Shown: one piece after another, positions 25,368 through 34,921 of the stretch | How the letters are laid out: every line of letters begins with the position of its first letter | Position numbering within the stretch: position 1 is the first letter of the stretch | DNA from: Fuerstiella sp041398845 | GTDB lineage: Bacteria > Planctomycetota > Planctomycetia > Planctomycetales > Planctomycetaceae | Assembly: GCA_041398845.1 (NCBI GenBank) | Contig: JAWKTZ010000006.1 | Span: 2,170,001 to 2,234,000, forward strand | Direction of reading: 5' to 3' | Length of the DNA stretch: 64,000 nucleotides | Made by a program: the position numbers and the translations under genes | The notes under the pieces: model-generated | Told to the model about the DNA's origin: nothing | What the model saw: only the letters and a program-made list of their open reading frames with translations | Database searches by the model: none

Positions 25368-26267
25368 ATGATCAATTACAGCAACCATGTCCGTCTGGGA
25401 CGAAGAGCCTTCCTGAAGCACGGGACGCTCGTGCTGACAGCGAGTTCGCTCAGTTCATCGAGTTTGCTCGCCGATGACGAAGCTTCCCGTCTGCGTTTGG
25501 GACTCGTTACCGATTTGCACTACGCCGACAAGGCACCGGCTGGAACTCGGCACTACCGAGAGACGCTGGACAAGCTTGAAGAAGCCGCCCGGCAGTTCGA
25601 GCGGGACCAGCCATCGTTTCTGGTGGAACTTGGTGATTTCATCGACGCCGCCGACTCAGTCGACGTTGAGCAGCGCTACCTCAAGACGGTCAACCGACAA
25701 TTCTCGGCGATCTGCAGGGACCGACATTATGTTCTCGGGAATCACTGCGTAGACACGCTGAAGAAAGAGGAATTTCTGGGCGGCGTGGAGCAGGAGAGGT
25801 CGTACTACTCGTTCGAGCGGGGTGGCTTTCATTTCATCGTGCTGGACTCCTGCTTTCGCAGTGACGGCGAGCCATATGGCCGCAGAAATTTCCAGTGGAC
25901 TGACGCCAATATTCCTGCCAATGAACTGGAGTGGCTGGAAGCGGATCTCGTGGCGAACGACAAGCCCGTGATCGTCTTTGCTCACCAACGACTCGACGTG
26001 AGCAATAACCACGGCGTGAAGAACAACGCCGACGTGCGAAAAGTTCTCGAATCCTCCGGGAATGTGCTGGCCGTTTTTCAGGGCCATAGCCATCAGAATG
26101 ATCTCAGGGAGATTGGCGGTATTCACTACTGCACGCTGGTTGCGATGGTGGAAGGTTCCGGGGCCGAGAACAACGGATACTCCAGCATGGAGATTGAGCC
26201 GGGCGGCACGATCCATCTCAGCGGCTTTCGCAAGCAGAAGTCCTACGATTGGAGTCGACCGGCATGA
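25368..26267 (+). CDS. Calcineurin-like metallophosphoesterase with Tat signal
   Basis: 299 residues; GGGAGG precedes ATG 25368. The Tat-type leader LGRRAFLKHGTLVLTASSL ends near LLADD. All metallophosphoesterase blocks are present: GLVTDLHY (DxH), VELGDFIDA (GD), YVLGNHCVD (GNH), VIVFAHQRLD and VFQGHSHQND (GHxH). It would be a periplasmic or secreted dinuclear-metal phosphatase or phosphodiesterase; the substrate is unknown. Stands alone between gene debris and a membrane-anchored protein gene on the same strand. Confidence 0.85.
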   Translation: MINYSNHVRLGRRAFLKHGTLVLTASSLSSSSLLADDEASRLRLGLVTDLHYADKAPAGTRHYRETLDKLEEAARQFERDQPSFLVELGDFIDAADSVDVEQRYLKTVNRQFSAICRDRHYVLGNHCVDTLKKEEFLGGVEQERSYYSFERGGFHFIVLDSCFRSDGEPYGRRNFQWTDANIPANELEWLEADLVANDKPVIVFAHQRLDVSNNHGVKNNADVRKVLESSGNVLAVFQGHSHQNDLREIGGIHYCTLVAMVEGSGAENNGYSSMEIEPGGTIHLSGFRKQKSYDWSRPA

Positions 26268-26383
26268 AGAATTCCCTCACCACGTAGATCGGTACAGAGA
26301 TTGCATCGCTTATCCGGCAGTGTGCAGCGATCTTTCGAACATTCCTCAATGAATGTCGTTCTACGCTGTCAGGATACCCCACC

Positions 26384-27022
26384 ATGTTGATCAGCGACCG
26401 AAGCCGTCACCACCTTACGACTTTCGCCGTATCCACGGCCACTTTGTGGTTGATCCTTGCAGCTATTCTCATCATCGTTGCTGCGCTGACAGTGCTCCTG
26501 AGATATCGGCGACAATCCGTGTGGCAACGGTTCGGGAAACGGCATGGTCTCGAGCACGACGACTCGGTGCCCGGTATGCGACTGTCCGGGATGATTGACG
26601 GACGGCACTGCGTTCTGGAAACGGCCGACGAAAGCTCCGACACCGGACCGATGGGTGTGGAAGAGGTGGTGCTGAAACTGTCATTCGAATCGGACGAGTG
26701 GCCCGAACTGCTGTGTGTTCGATCTGCGGTGGGATTGATCGGCGACATTGCGGCTTCACTCGAAGAACATCGCGTTGAAACCGGCGATGCGGAATTCGAT
26801 CGCGACGTTCTGGTGACGGCGAAGTACGAGGAAGAAGCAGCAAACTGGCTGACTCCGCGGCGCCGCGCGGCTTTGCTGTCGATCGTTCAGGCTCACGACG
26901 ACAAACAAATGGCATGTCAGCCCGGATTTGTTTCGCTGCAGACGCGCTCGGCCATCAGTCGATCGGACGAACTGGAACGCATGCTGGGGTCTCTGCAGAC
27001 GGGTGTTCGACAACTGGAGTAA
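26384..27022 (+). CDS. Single-pass membrane-anchored protein of unknown function
   Basis: 212 residues. A membrane span TLWLILAAILIIVAALTVLL near residues 20-40 is followed by a basic stop-transfer RYRRQSVWQRFGKRHGL and a soluble domain of about 165 residues with GMRLSGMIDGRHCVLETADE and LPxx-free alpha/beta character. I do not recognise the family. The lipid kinase gene follows after 84 nt. Confidence 0.55.
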   Translation: MLISDRSRHHLTTFAVSTATLWLILAAILIIVAALTVLLRYRRQSVWQRFGKRHGLEHDDSVPGMRLSGMIDGRHCVLETADESSDTGPMGVEEVVLKLSFESDEWPELLCVRSAVGLIGDIAASLEEHRVETGDAEFDRDVLVTAKYEEEAANWLTPRRRAALLSIVQAHDDKQMACQPGFVSLQTRSAISRSDELERMLGSLQTGVRQLE

Positions 27023-27106
27023 ACAGCAGTTTGCCTGATCTTCTCGACCGTTCCGACTGTGGGGTGATCGGGCGACAATCACTTCGACGAACCGTGGAAT
27101 CCAATT

Positions 27107-28057
27107 ATGGCAGCTTCTGAATTACATCATGATCTGAGGACAGATCGCGAATCGACGGATGGAAACGCTGCGCGATGGCAGGTGATCTGGAATGCGCACT
27201 CCGGATCTGCTGCGGAAAACGAGCACGTGCTGCTGTCGCTTGCGAATCGCCGGGGTGTTGTGGTCAGCCAGTCGAAGTCTGCCGACGATGCGCAACGACT
27301 GGCTCAGGCTGCCGCTCTGTCCGGTGCCAATATGATCGTGGCAGCCGGCGGAGACGGGACAGTCAACTCGGTCGCTCAGGGTATTCTTCAGGCAAAGACA
27401 GAAACGCCGTTGGCGATCCTGCCGCTGGGGACCGGCAATGACTTTTGCCGCAACATGGGCATTCCGATCGATCCGGAGCAGGCACTACAACTGCTCAACC
27501 ATCCGCGCCGGCGCAAGGTCGATGTCATACGAGCTGAAACGAAAACTCGGACAGCGCATTACATCAACATGGCCACCGGTGGCAACACGGCACGGTATTC
27601 CGATGCCGTTACCGAAGAAACCAAACAGTTCTGGGGGCCGCTGGCCTACCTTCGTGGTGCGGTGGAATTGCTGACGGCGCTGGACACATTTCACGTCCGG
27701 ATTGCCTTCGAAGACGAGGCTCCGCTCGAAGCCGATGTTCTGAATCTGTTTTTGGCCAATGGAAAACTCTCCGGCGGCGGTTTAATGGTGGCTCCGGATG
27801 CAGAAATGGACGACGGTTTGCTGGACGTCATTGTTGTGCGAGACTGTTCTGCGTCAGACATCGCGACACTGGCCGCTCAGTATGCGCTGACAGACTACCG
27901 CCAGCACGCATCAATCACTTATCGGCAGACCCGGAAGGTCACTCTCAGTGCCAGTCCTCCGCTGGCAATCACGACAGACGGTGATTTGTTAACCGACGAA
28001 CCGGCGACGTTGCACGTTTTGCCCCGGGCACTGAATGTTGTGGTGCCTGAGCAGTGA
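27107..28057 (+). CDS. Diacylglycerol/lipid kinase, YegS/DagK-like
   Basis: 316 residues. The catalytic-domain motif AAGGDGTVNSVAQGI (GGDGT), then LAILPLGTGNDFCRNMGIP and later LSGGGLMVAPDAEMDDGLLDV, are the standard features of DAGK_cat/YegS proteins, which phosphorylate lipid alcohols with ATP. No membrane segment. Length is typical. About 15 extra polar residues precede the usual start, so a later start is possible but there is no better ATG. Confidence 0.85.
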   Translation: MAASELHHDLRTDRESTDGNAARWQVIWNAHSGSAAENEHVLLSLANRRGVVVSQSKSADDAQRLAQAAALSGANMIVAAGGDGTVNSVAQGILQAKTETPLAILPLGTGNDFCRNMGIPIDPEQALQLLNHPRRRKVDVIRAETKTRTAHYINMATGGNTARYSDAVTEETKQFWGPLAYLRGAVELLTALDTFHVRIAFEDEAPLEADVLNLFLANGKLSGGGLMVAPDAEMDDGLLDVIVVRDCSASDIATLAAQYALTDYRQHASITYRQTRKVTLSASPPLAITTDGDLLTDEPATLHVLPRALNVVVPEQ

Positions 28058-28074
28058 AGGATTCGATAGTTGAC

Positions 28075-28761
28075 CTACGTTTGATTCCCACGAATTAAAT
28101 CGATGATTCGCTGAGGATTTGCCAGTCGCTTCGCAACTACTTCCAGGTCGTCCTGCCCGGAACTCGAAATCCCAACCGTGCCGACATCCAGCAATCTCTG
28201 CAGCAAAGATTGATCCAGTTGAATGTTACGGACGTCGTCATGCTGCACTTCCGACGTATCCCGAGACACCCAGCCCTGCTGATGAATGGTGCGATCATCT
28301 GTGACTGTCAGTGTCTCAAAACGACTCATCACCACCCAATATCCTGCAACCAGCACAACCGCCAGCAAAACGAAGGCGCATGACCACGTCAGCAACGACG
28401 CCGGTCCGAGCATTGCGGTTTCCTGGAATGCGAATCCTGCCACCCTCCTTCCCGCTGCGGACAATATCAACGCGGCGATGGCGGCAATTCCCATGGTCAG
28501 CAGAAGCAGCGCCGCGACGGGGCGGGATCGAAACGCGACGGGATGGACTTTCGCCAGCACACGTTCCGCCGGTTGGGCAGCCATCTTCTCCTGGTTGACT
28601 GAAGTCTCGTCTACGGTTCGCACTGACTGCACGACCGCTTTGGGAATTTCCATGTCGAAAGGCCTATTGCAGTGAGGACATTCGACGGGACCGTCGAGAT
28701 GCTCAACAGTGCTGTCCACTTCCTGCTTGCAGTAAGGACACGTTGTGGTGAGTACCTGCAT
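28075..28761 (-). CDS. Zinc-ribbon plus bacterial PH-domain (DUF304-like) membrane protein
   Basis: 228 residues from ATG 28761, which has GGAGAAAACC directly upstream; the open frame continues further but without similar support. N-terminal zinc ribbon TTCPYCKQEVDSTVEHLDGP followed by CPHC, two membrane spans (AALLLLTMGIAAIAALIL, LLTWSCAFVLLAVVLVAGYW), then RFETLTVTDDRTIHQQGWVS and DVRNIQLDQSLLQRLLDVGT typical of bPH2. Function unknown in detail; such proteins are peripheral membrane stress proteins. Confidence 0.72.
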   Translation of the reverse strand: MQVLTTTCPYCKQEVDSTVEHLDGPVECPHCNRPFDMEIPKAVVQSVRTVDETSVNQEKMAAQPAERVLAKVHPVAFRSRPVAALLLLTMGIAAIAALILSAAGRRVAGFAFQETAMLGPASLLTWSCAFVLLAVVLVAGYWVVMSRFETLTVTDDRTIHQQGWVSRDTSEVQHDDVRNIQLDQSLLQRLLDVGTVGISSSGQDDLEVVAKRLANPQRIIDLIRGNQT

Positions 28762-28798
28762 GGTTTTCTCCGGTGATTTGAAAGAAGGTCTGTCACCG

Positions 28799-28834
28799 TG
28801 TGTCTTCGACACGAAATTCTTAGTCGAAGACACA
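28799..28834. repeat. Perfect 12-bp inverted repeat upstream of the PH-domain gene
   Basis: TGTGTCTTCGAC and GTCGAAGACACA enclose a 12-nt A/T-rich loop, 38 bp upstream of the gene start on the minus strand. No T-tract follows on either strand. It could be an operator or an mRNA leader hairpin. From 28835 to 29217 I see nothing further. Confidence 0.5.
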
Positions 28835-29217
28835 GGACGACAAAGAGTCACTGTTGGCGAGCCGTGGATTTCGCAACCGGAGGGTTTCGGTTTCGAAACA
28901 TGGTGAGCGCGGGCGAACAGCGGATTGTGCTTGCGAAACGCCTGGCGGAGTTTGTCACGTCGATCGACGTCCAAATGCTCGACTTGACATCTTCACTCTT
29001 TCACTCTTTGAGTAAAACGTTGGATACCCGGTGATTGTTAATCAGGCAGGCTTCTCAAGCGACTTCCCTATTGCCCATGAGCGACTGCCGCCTTCACGTT
29101 CTTCCTGCTCTCAGGGCGAACAATCGAAGGGCACCCGTTGCCAACAGGTTGAAATCACAATTCTGAACTTTTCGTCTATTTTCCACTCAGCACTTCCCAT
29201 GCCATTGCTCAATCCGA

Positions 29218-29622
29218 TCACTGCGGCAAAGCATGACCGCGTTTTCGCAGCGCCTTTTTCAGAATCTCGATGTTTCGCAGATTCGACTTGAACGCTGCAT
29301 CGAACACGTCCCCAATTAACGGCACCGCACCGAACACGGTGTCGACGCCTGTGTTGGCGATCATTCGCGCCAACGTGAATCTGGAAACTCCAAGCTGACG
29401 AGCTTCGCGAATGATCCACGCGGAAATTGCAGTCGTCGCGATGTCGCCGACACCGGGAATCAGGCCAATGATCGTGTCCCAGCCAATGCGATAACCAGTT
29501 CCGGGGATACGAATCGACCGGTCCAGCCAGTCGCCAAGCCGTTCCAGTTTCTGCAATCGATCAATCAGATCTGTGTGCGAATCGGAACTTCCAACCGGTG
29601 TCGTGACAACAGTGGTACTCAT
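29218..29622 (-). CDS. DUF4112 domain protein
   Basis: 134 residues from ATG 29622 (MSTTVVTTPVG). The DUF4112 pattern is clear: LERLGDWLDRSIRIPGTGYR, WDTIIGLIPGVGDIATTAIS and MIANTGVDTVFGAVPLIGDV with two glycine/proline-rich hydrophobic hairpins. Family members are small membrane-associated proteins of unknown function. A longer in-frame start would add 81 residues without family similarity. Confidence 0.82.
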   Translation of the reverse strand: MSTTVVTTPVGSSDSHTDLIDRLQKLERLGDWLDRSIRIPGTGYRIGWDTIIGLIPGVGDIATTAISAWIIREARQLGVSRFTLARMIANTGVDTVFGAVPLIGDVFDAAFKSNLRNIEILKKALRKRGHALPQ

Positions 29623-30014
29623 CGGGCCATTTCTTTCTGTTTGCGGCAACGTGGCGTTGGAATCTGTTTTGACAATTGGAATGTATTCTTCGATGCCGTT
29701 ACAAAGTCGCCCAGCGATCGCAAACCGTGTACCGGGAAGACAGACCTCGCCCGCATTCCACTTCTCCCAGCGTCCCAGCGTGAATCTGATCTCCGGCCTG
29801 GAGTCATTCATCAGGCATGATCGCCGATCATCGACGGGTCGACTGGACACCAAACTGGTCGCCAATCATTCAGTTCCTGCAGCGAATGACCGTTGTTATC
29901 CAACCTCGGGGCGATTGGGCGACACTGGCAGCAGAACGGAACGGCAGGTTCATTGGCATGTGGGTTGCAGATTCGTCCGGACACGCTTCACAAGAGTCAC
30001 ACTGGAGACACGAA

Positions 30015-30443
30015 ATGTCACACTCTCGAAAAAATACGCATAGTCTGGCCGTTGGCTACATCTGCTGGATCTTTGGCTTCATGGGAGCCCATCGTTTTTA
30101 CTTTGGCAAGCAGGTTTCCGGAACGATCTGGTTTTTCACGCTGGGGCTGCTTGGCATTGGCTGGATCGTGGATCTGGTGCTGATGCCGTCGCTGCACACT
30201 TCGGCAGAACGGCGTTATACGGCGGGAACTTACGACTATACGATTGCGTGGGTACTGCTCACGTTTCTCGGTATGTTCGGATTGCACCGTTTTTATCTGG
30301 GCAAGTGGGTCAGCGGAATCCTGTGGTTTGCAACCGGCGGTCTGTTCTTCATGGGCTGGCTCTACGACCTGTGGACACTAAACGGCCAGGTCAGTGACCA
30401 GAATCAACATGTGATTGCCGGAGAAGGTATGGTCTTTGTATAA
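30015..30443 (+). CDS. Tandem TM2-domain membrane protein
   Basis: 142 residues; GGAGA 6 nt before ATG 30015. Two TM2 units: YICWIFGFMGAHRFYFGKQV with GTIWFFTLGLLGIGWIVDLV, and WVLLTFLGMFGLHRFYLGKW with GILWFATGGLFFMGWLYDLW. Each has the GxHRFYxGK turn and the aromatic-G-x-D end. TM2 proteins are inner-membrane proteins with no firm bacterial role. Confidence 0.85.
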   Translation: MSHSRKNTHSLAVGYICWIFGFMGAHRFYFGKQVSGTIWFFTLGLLGIGWIVDLVLMPSLHTSAERRYTAGTYDYTIAWVLLTFLGMFGLHRFYLGKWVSGILWFATGGLFFMGWLYDLWTLNGQVSDQNQHVIAGEGMVFV

Positions 30444-30556
30444 GCGACTGGAAGAACTCAAAGTCGCCGCCGACACCCTTGCCAGCAAGCGAGCCACCGA
30501 GGCTGAAATTGTGGCGCTTAGCACATTGGTATCAACGAAATAGTTCGTCGGTGGAT

Positions 30557-30889
30557 TCAGACTTCAGAAGGAAGCGGCTGAAACCAGTCGCTCGACGGAC
30601 AGGACAACAACCAGTCGACGTCTCCGGCTGGCTCCTGCTTCAGCAGGTATTGACCGGCTTGACGCTGTTCAGGTTGAAACTTCAGAGTCCGCAGAATGGT
30701 TTCGATTCCACCGGGGAGGTCCGGAGAGTACTGAACAAGCATTTCCATGATGGCTGAGTTGTCGATCCCCAGCAGCAACCCCTCGCGGACCCTGCGTTCA
30801 ATCCGGTCGACTTTTTCGTAAAGTCCTGCACTGGCGTCCGGGTCAATGGATGATTCGCAGAACTGGCACTCGACCTGATTGTGCTTCAT
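30557..30889 (-). CDS. Small protein with CxxC motif, unknown
   Basis: 110 residues. It begins MKHNQVECQFCESSIDPDAS with one CxxC, then a predicted helical part (YEKVDRIERRVREGLLLGID) and IETILRTLKFQPEQRQAGQY. No family recognised and the ribosome-binding site is weak; it may be a planctomycete-specific gene. Confidence 0.4.
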   Translation of the reverse strand: MKHNQVECQFCESSIDPDASAGLYEKVDRIERRVREGLLLGIDNSAIMEMLVQYSPDLPGGIETILRTLKFQPEQRQAGQYLLKQEPAGDVDWLLSCPSSDWFQPLPSEV

Positions 30890-31161
30890 CAGTCGATGTG
30901 TTTTGAGGGCCGCTCACGTGTCAACTCCGGAAGTCTGAGTGCTTCACATCGTCCGAATCGTCGATCCTGGGGGCAATTTACTGGATTGAGGTTGCTGCAT
31001 GTCGGTACGATCCTGGGCCAACATCGCGAAATGTCCTGTGCCGGGCCAGAGTGCCTGGCCGTCGTCCGATTCCTTGGAATCGCTGCGTGATTGATGCTGA
31101 TTCCGAATCAGGATGGGCGTCGGTCTCGATACTTCAAAAACGTGAACAGAAAGTTGAAGGA

Positions 31162-33927
31162 ATGAGATCTGTGCGAACAGTTGTTGATGGTTTCCAGAGA
31201 ACTCTGCGCAGTAGTCTGCGACGGCGGAGTTGTCGACGGGGGTCGAGTGTTGAGCTGCTGGAAGTCCGCATTCTGCCGGCCGGGAATGTGCTGGCGACTT
31301 TGAGCGGCCTGGATCTCGTGTTGACGGGGGATGCTGCGGCGAACCAGGTTGACGTTGTCGTGGATGGCGGCAATATCGTGGTTCGCGGCCGTGACAACAC
31401 CACGATCAATGGCGGTACAACGGCGTTTGTGGCGGCGACCGGCAGTACGACGCTTCCTGACGACTTCTTTGTTCGACTGGGCAGCGGTGATGATGTGCTG
31501 TTTGTGGAAGGCATTTCGATTGATGGACGAGTTTCAGTGGTGGGTCAGGCCGGGGATGACAGTGTTGGTTTTCTGAATTCGAATGTTGCCGGTCGAATCA
31601 GGATCGATACGTCTGCCGGAAACGATGTGGTGAACCTGGATGGTTTGCAGGCTCAACAGGGTCTGGTGGTTCTGACGGGCCGCAACGACGATACTGTGCG
31701 CGTTGTGAATTCGACCGTCTCGGGGAACTCGTTGATTGCGACCGGGCGTCATGCGGATACGGTGGTGTTTGATACGACGATGGTCAGCGGCAGCCTGCGA
31801 ATTCGCACAGCCGGCGGGGCGGACAACGTGGTCATGACCGATTCGACCGTCAGTCGACACTTCGTAACGGCCACCGGGCGAGGCAACGATTTTGTGATGC
31901 TGGATCATCTGGAGGTGACCGGACGTTCCGTTGTGCGAACTCAGGGACAGCATGATCTGGCGACTGTGGAGAACGGCAGTCGGTTCGGTTCACAGAGAAT
32001 TCTGGCGGGAGCCGGTCGTGACAGCGTTGAGGTCGCAGCGGACACGGTTGTTGCCGGTCGGAACAAGGTGAACGGACGCGAAGCCAGCGTTGTCAGTGAT
32101 GCTGATCGGGAACGGGAACTGAACGATCCCGTCCATGGGGCGTTGACGTCGGCATCCGCTGTGTCAGACTTCTTTGCGGCACTGGTCACATCGACAGGCC
32201 CGTTGTCTGTTTCGGCCAGCGCGGCGCCGAGCAGCGCAGCCATTCAGTCGAGTGGCACGGTCATCGCAACCGATTCCAGCTTTGATTTGCTGGTGGCAAC
32301 TCGGCCGGGAGCAACTGTGGCTGTGGATGCTGATGGCGATGGTCAGTTTGATGATGGTTCGGCCACTGCAAATGCCAGCGGATCGGCCACAGTGAATCTC
32401 AACCTGCAGCCGTTTGCCACAGCGTTGGGAGTGAACGATCTGACGTTGAATGTCCAGGCATCCAACGGGACGGATGCTCCGGTGACAGACCAACTGGATG
32501 TGTATCTGGCGGAAGGCACGGTTGTGCGATTTGATACATCGCTGGGAAGCTGGGACATCGCACTGTTTGATCAGGACGCTCCCAACACCGTCGCCGCGTT
32601 TCTGCAGGACCTGAGTCGTTACGACGGCTCGATCATACACCGCAATGTCAGCGACTTTATCATTCAGGGCGGCGGGTTTGATGTGACGGGCGCAACGGTG
32701 CAGAGCGTGACCGCCTTTCCGGCACCGCCGAATGAATTCGCGGCTGCGACGGTGCCGAATTCCAATCTGCGCGGAACTCTGTCGACGGCTCAGAATTCCA
32801 ACATCAACAGCTTCACGGGACAATGGTTTATCAACACGATTGATAACGACGCCACCAGTCCGATCAACAATCTGGACAATGTGCCGCATACTGTGTTCGG
32901 GGAAGTTGTTGGCAGCGGGATGACGGTGGTGGATGCCATCAACAACACGCCGGTGTTCAATATTTCCAGCCTTGTGACGGGTACCGGAGCATCGGCACTG
33001 ACCAGTGTGCCGCTGGTGAATTACACCGCCGGGACAGTTCCGGCGGCGTCCAGCTATATCACCGTGAACAGTGTGACTCGCCTGACTCCGGTGGCCGATG
33101 CGAATGCGTTCCGTGTTTTCGAAAATAGTTCTTCCGGTACGACGGTCGGGACAGTCACTGCCGCCGTGACGGGTAGTCCGGTGATCTATCAGTTCACCAA
33201 TTCAGTTCAGGCGGCTGAGCTGAATCTGAACGCTGACGATCATCTGGAAGGCGAACTCAACTCCCCGGTGGTGGTTGTGGAATATCTGTCGCTGCAGTGC
33301 CCTCATTGTGCGGACGCTCATCTACAGATTGAGCAACTGCTGGCCGACAATGACGGTGACGTGATTGTCGTGCGTCGCCATCTGCCGCTGGATACGGCTA
33401 CGGGTGGAATCTTTGAGCATTCCTTTGAAGCGGCTCTGGCTGCTGAAGCGGCCGGTCGTCAGGGGCAGTTTGACGAGATGGTCACTGAGTTGTTCGATCG
33501 TCAGTCGGAATGGACCAACACGGTCACGTCAGCGGCAGCTCGGGCAGTCTTTGAAGACATCGCCGTCAATACGCTCGGATTGAGTCTGACTCAGTTCAAT
33601 GCCGACATGGCCGATCCTGTGCTGACAGCGCGTATCAATCGAGATATTTCAGATGCCGCAGCTTTGGGTGTGACCGGAACGCCGACCTTCTTCGTCAACG
33701 GAACGCGGACCTCAGACACACCGGTCAGCAGCGACATTCAGACCGCCCTGCAGACGCTGAACCCCACGTTCGCTCTGGATCGTCGCAGCGGTGAGGTGAC
33801 CGTCTTTAACAGCAGCGCCTTGAACTTTGAAGCAACGCCTGTGTTCCCTTTGAACATCACCGTCACGGGCACAAATACGGTGGCGGTGTCGGCGACAGTG
33901 AATGTGATCGACGCGTTTGCGCTGTAG
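31162..33927 (+). CDS. Surface/secreted protein with cyclophilin and DsbA-like domains
   Basis: 921 residues from ATG 31162 (GAAGGA upstream). The basic N-terminus ends in SSVELLEVRILPAGNVLATL, the planctomycete export-type motif. Residues about 60-340 form a repetitive beta-rich region (repeats of the type RIRTAGGADNVVMTDSTV). A cyclophilin-type PPIase domain follows (VVRFDTSLGSWDIALFDQDA, IIHRNVSDFIIQGGGF, PHTVFGEVVGSGMTVVD). Then a DsbA-like thioredoxin domain with VVVEYLSLQCPHCADAHLQI (CPHC) and cis-proline GVTGTPTFFVNGTRT. This last domain appears inserted in a cadherin-like fold: FRVFENSSSGTTVGTVTA lies before it and FALDRRSGEVTVFNSSALNF after it. Likely an extracytoplasmic folding or disulfide factor, or a surface protein with borrowed folds. 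Confidence 0.8.
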   Translation: MRSVRTVVDGFQRTLRSSLRRRSCRRGSSVELLEVRILPAGNVLATLSGLDLVLTGDAAANQVDVVVDGGNIVVRGRDNTTINGGTTAFVAATGSTTLPDDFFVRLGSGDDVLFVEGISIDGRVSVVGQAGDDSVGFLNSNVAGRIRIDTSAGNDVVNLDGLQAQQGLVVLTGRNDDTVRVVNSTVSGNSLIATGRHADTVVFDTTMVSGSLRIRTAGGADNVVMTDSTVSRHFVTATGRGNDFVMLDHLEVTGRSVVRTQGQHDLATVENGSRFGSQRILAGAGRDSVEVAADTVVAGRNKVNGREASVVSDADRERELNDPVHGALTSASAVSDFFAALVTSTGPLSVSASAAPSSAAIQSSGTVIATDSSFDLLVATRPGATVAVDADGDGQFDDGSATANASGSATVNLNLQPFATALGVNDLTLNVQASNGTDAPVTDQLDVYLAEGTVVRFDTSLGSWDIALFDQDAPNTVAAFLQDLSRYDGSIIHRNVSDFIIQGGGFDVTGATVQSVTAFPAPPNEFAAATVPNSNLRGTLSTAQNSNINSFTGQWFINTIDNDATSPINNLDNVPHTVFGEVVGSGMTVVDAINNTPVFNISSLVTGTGASALTSVPLVNYTAGTVPAASSYITVNSVTRLTPVADANAFRVFENSSSGTTVGTVTAAVTGSPVIYQFTNSVQAAELNLNADDHLEGELNSPVVVVEYLSLQCPHCADAHLQIEQLLADNDGDVIVVRRHLPLDTATGGIFEHSFEAALAAEAAGRQGQFDEMVTELFDRQSEWTNTVTSAAARAVFEDIAVNTLGLSLTQFNADMADPVLTARINRDISDAAALGVTGTPTFFVNGTRTSDTPVSSDIQTALQTLNPTFALDRRSGEVTVFNSSALNFEATPVFPLNITVTGTNTVAVSATVNVIDAFAL

Positions 33928-34170
33928 CGCAGTGATTGTGGCAGGCCGGTCATGTCCGGCTGACGAAACTCCGGTTGACAGCGCGGCCGGGTTTCTGTGC
34001 CCGCGTTGTCCCTGTGTTCGCGTGGCGTCGACTCTGCAAGTGTGAAATGAGTGAGAACCTTCGAGCAGAAATCTGCAGTTGTTTTCATGTCGTCCAGCAT
34101 GGTGATTGCCGCGTGGCGTGGTAGATTATGCACTGTCAACTGATTTCATTGTTCACAGGAGAATTGCGTG

Positions 34171-34788
34171 ATGTCCACAAAGCTGTTTCAGCCCCTTGGT
34201 CTGGTGTTTGTTCTGTTTTGCGGAGCCTCTGCGTGTGCCGCCGAAGGCGAATGGGTTTCGTTGTTTGACGGAAAAACAATGGATGGATGGGAACGCATCG
34301 GGAACGAACAGAGCGTCTGGGAGGTGAAGGACGGAGCTCTCAGCGGTTCCGGCCCGGCTTCGATGCTGGTCAATACAACCGGTCCCTACAGGAACTTTCG
34401 ATATCGTGCTGAAATCAAAATCAATGACGGAGGCAACTCCGGCATGTATTTCCGCACCACGCGCAAGCCTGGCTTTACGGATGGCTATGAAGCCCAGATT
34501 GACAGTACGCACAGGGATCCAATTCGGACCGGGTCACTTTACGGGATGTGCCACGTTTATCAGCAGCACGTCAATCCGGACACCTGGTTTCAGTACGAAA
34601 TCGAAGTGCGTGACGATGTCTGGCGTGGTCGTGAGATGACGCGAATCAAAATTACGATCGACGGTAACGAACTCTACGAATATCTTGACTTCGCGAAGAC
34701 ATTCAAGGACGGACATTTCGCTTTTCAGCACCATGATCCGGGAAGCATCGTCAGAATCCGCAAAGTGGAAGTGATGACCCTGCCCTGA
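34171..34788 (+). CDS. DUF1080 secreted protein (3-keto-disaccharide hydrolase family)
   Basis: 205 residues; AGGAGA lies about 9 nt before ATG 34171 (a GTG at 34168 is also possible). Signal peptide MSTKLFQPLGLVFVLFCGAS ending near CAAEG. Concanavalin-like DUF1080 domain: WVSLFDGKTMDGWERIGN, INDGGNSGMYFRTTRK, GYEAQIDSTHRDP and GHFAFQHHDPGSIVRIRKVE. The family includes enzymes that cleave 3-keto-disaccharides. The next gene has two such domains. Confidence 0.85.
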   Translation: MSTKLFQPLGLVFVLFCGASACAAEGEWVSLFDGKTMDGWERIGNEQSVWEVKDGALSGSGPASMLVNTTGPYRNFRYRAEIKINDGGNSGMYFRTTRKPGFTDGYEAQIDSTHRDPIRTGSLYGMCHVYQQHVNPDTWFQYEIEVRDDVWRGREMTRIKITIDGNELYEYLDFAKTFKDGHFAFQHHDPGSIVRIRKVEVMTLP

Positions 34789-34921
34789 AACGGATGTCCG
34801 TCCGTCGTCATGATTTTCCGTCGTCCGCACAACGCCGCAGACGTCGAGGCCGGTGCGGCCGACCGCCGTCCGTTGTCAAACCGGCGAACCACGTTTCCAC
34901 TCCTCTTCGAAGGGTCTCACC

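Noticed and set aside
33930..33960. Short GCCGG/CCGGC hairpin after the cyclophilin-DsbA gene as terminator
   Set aside because: The stem is only 5 bp with no T-tract.
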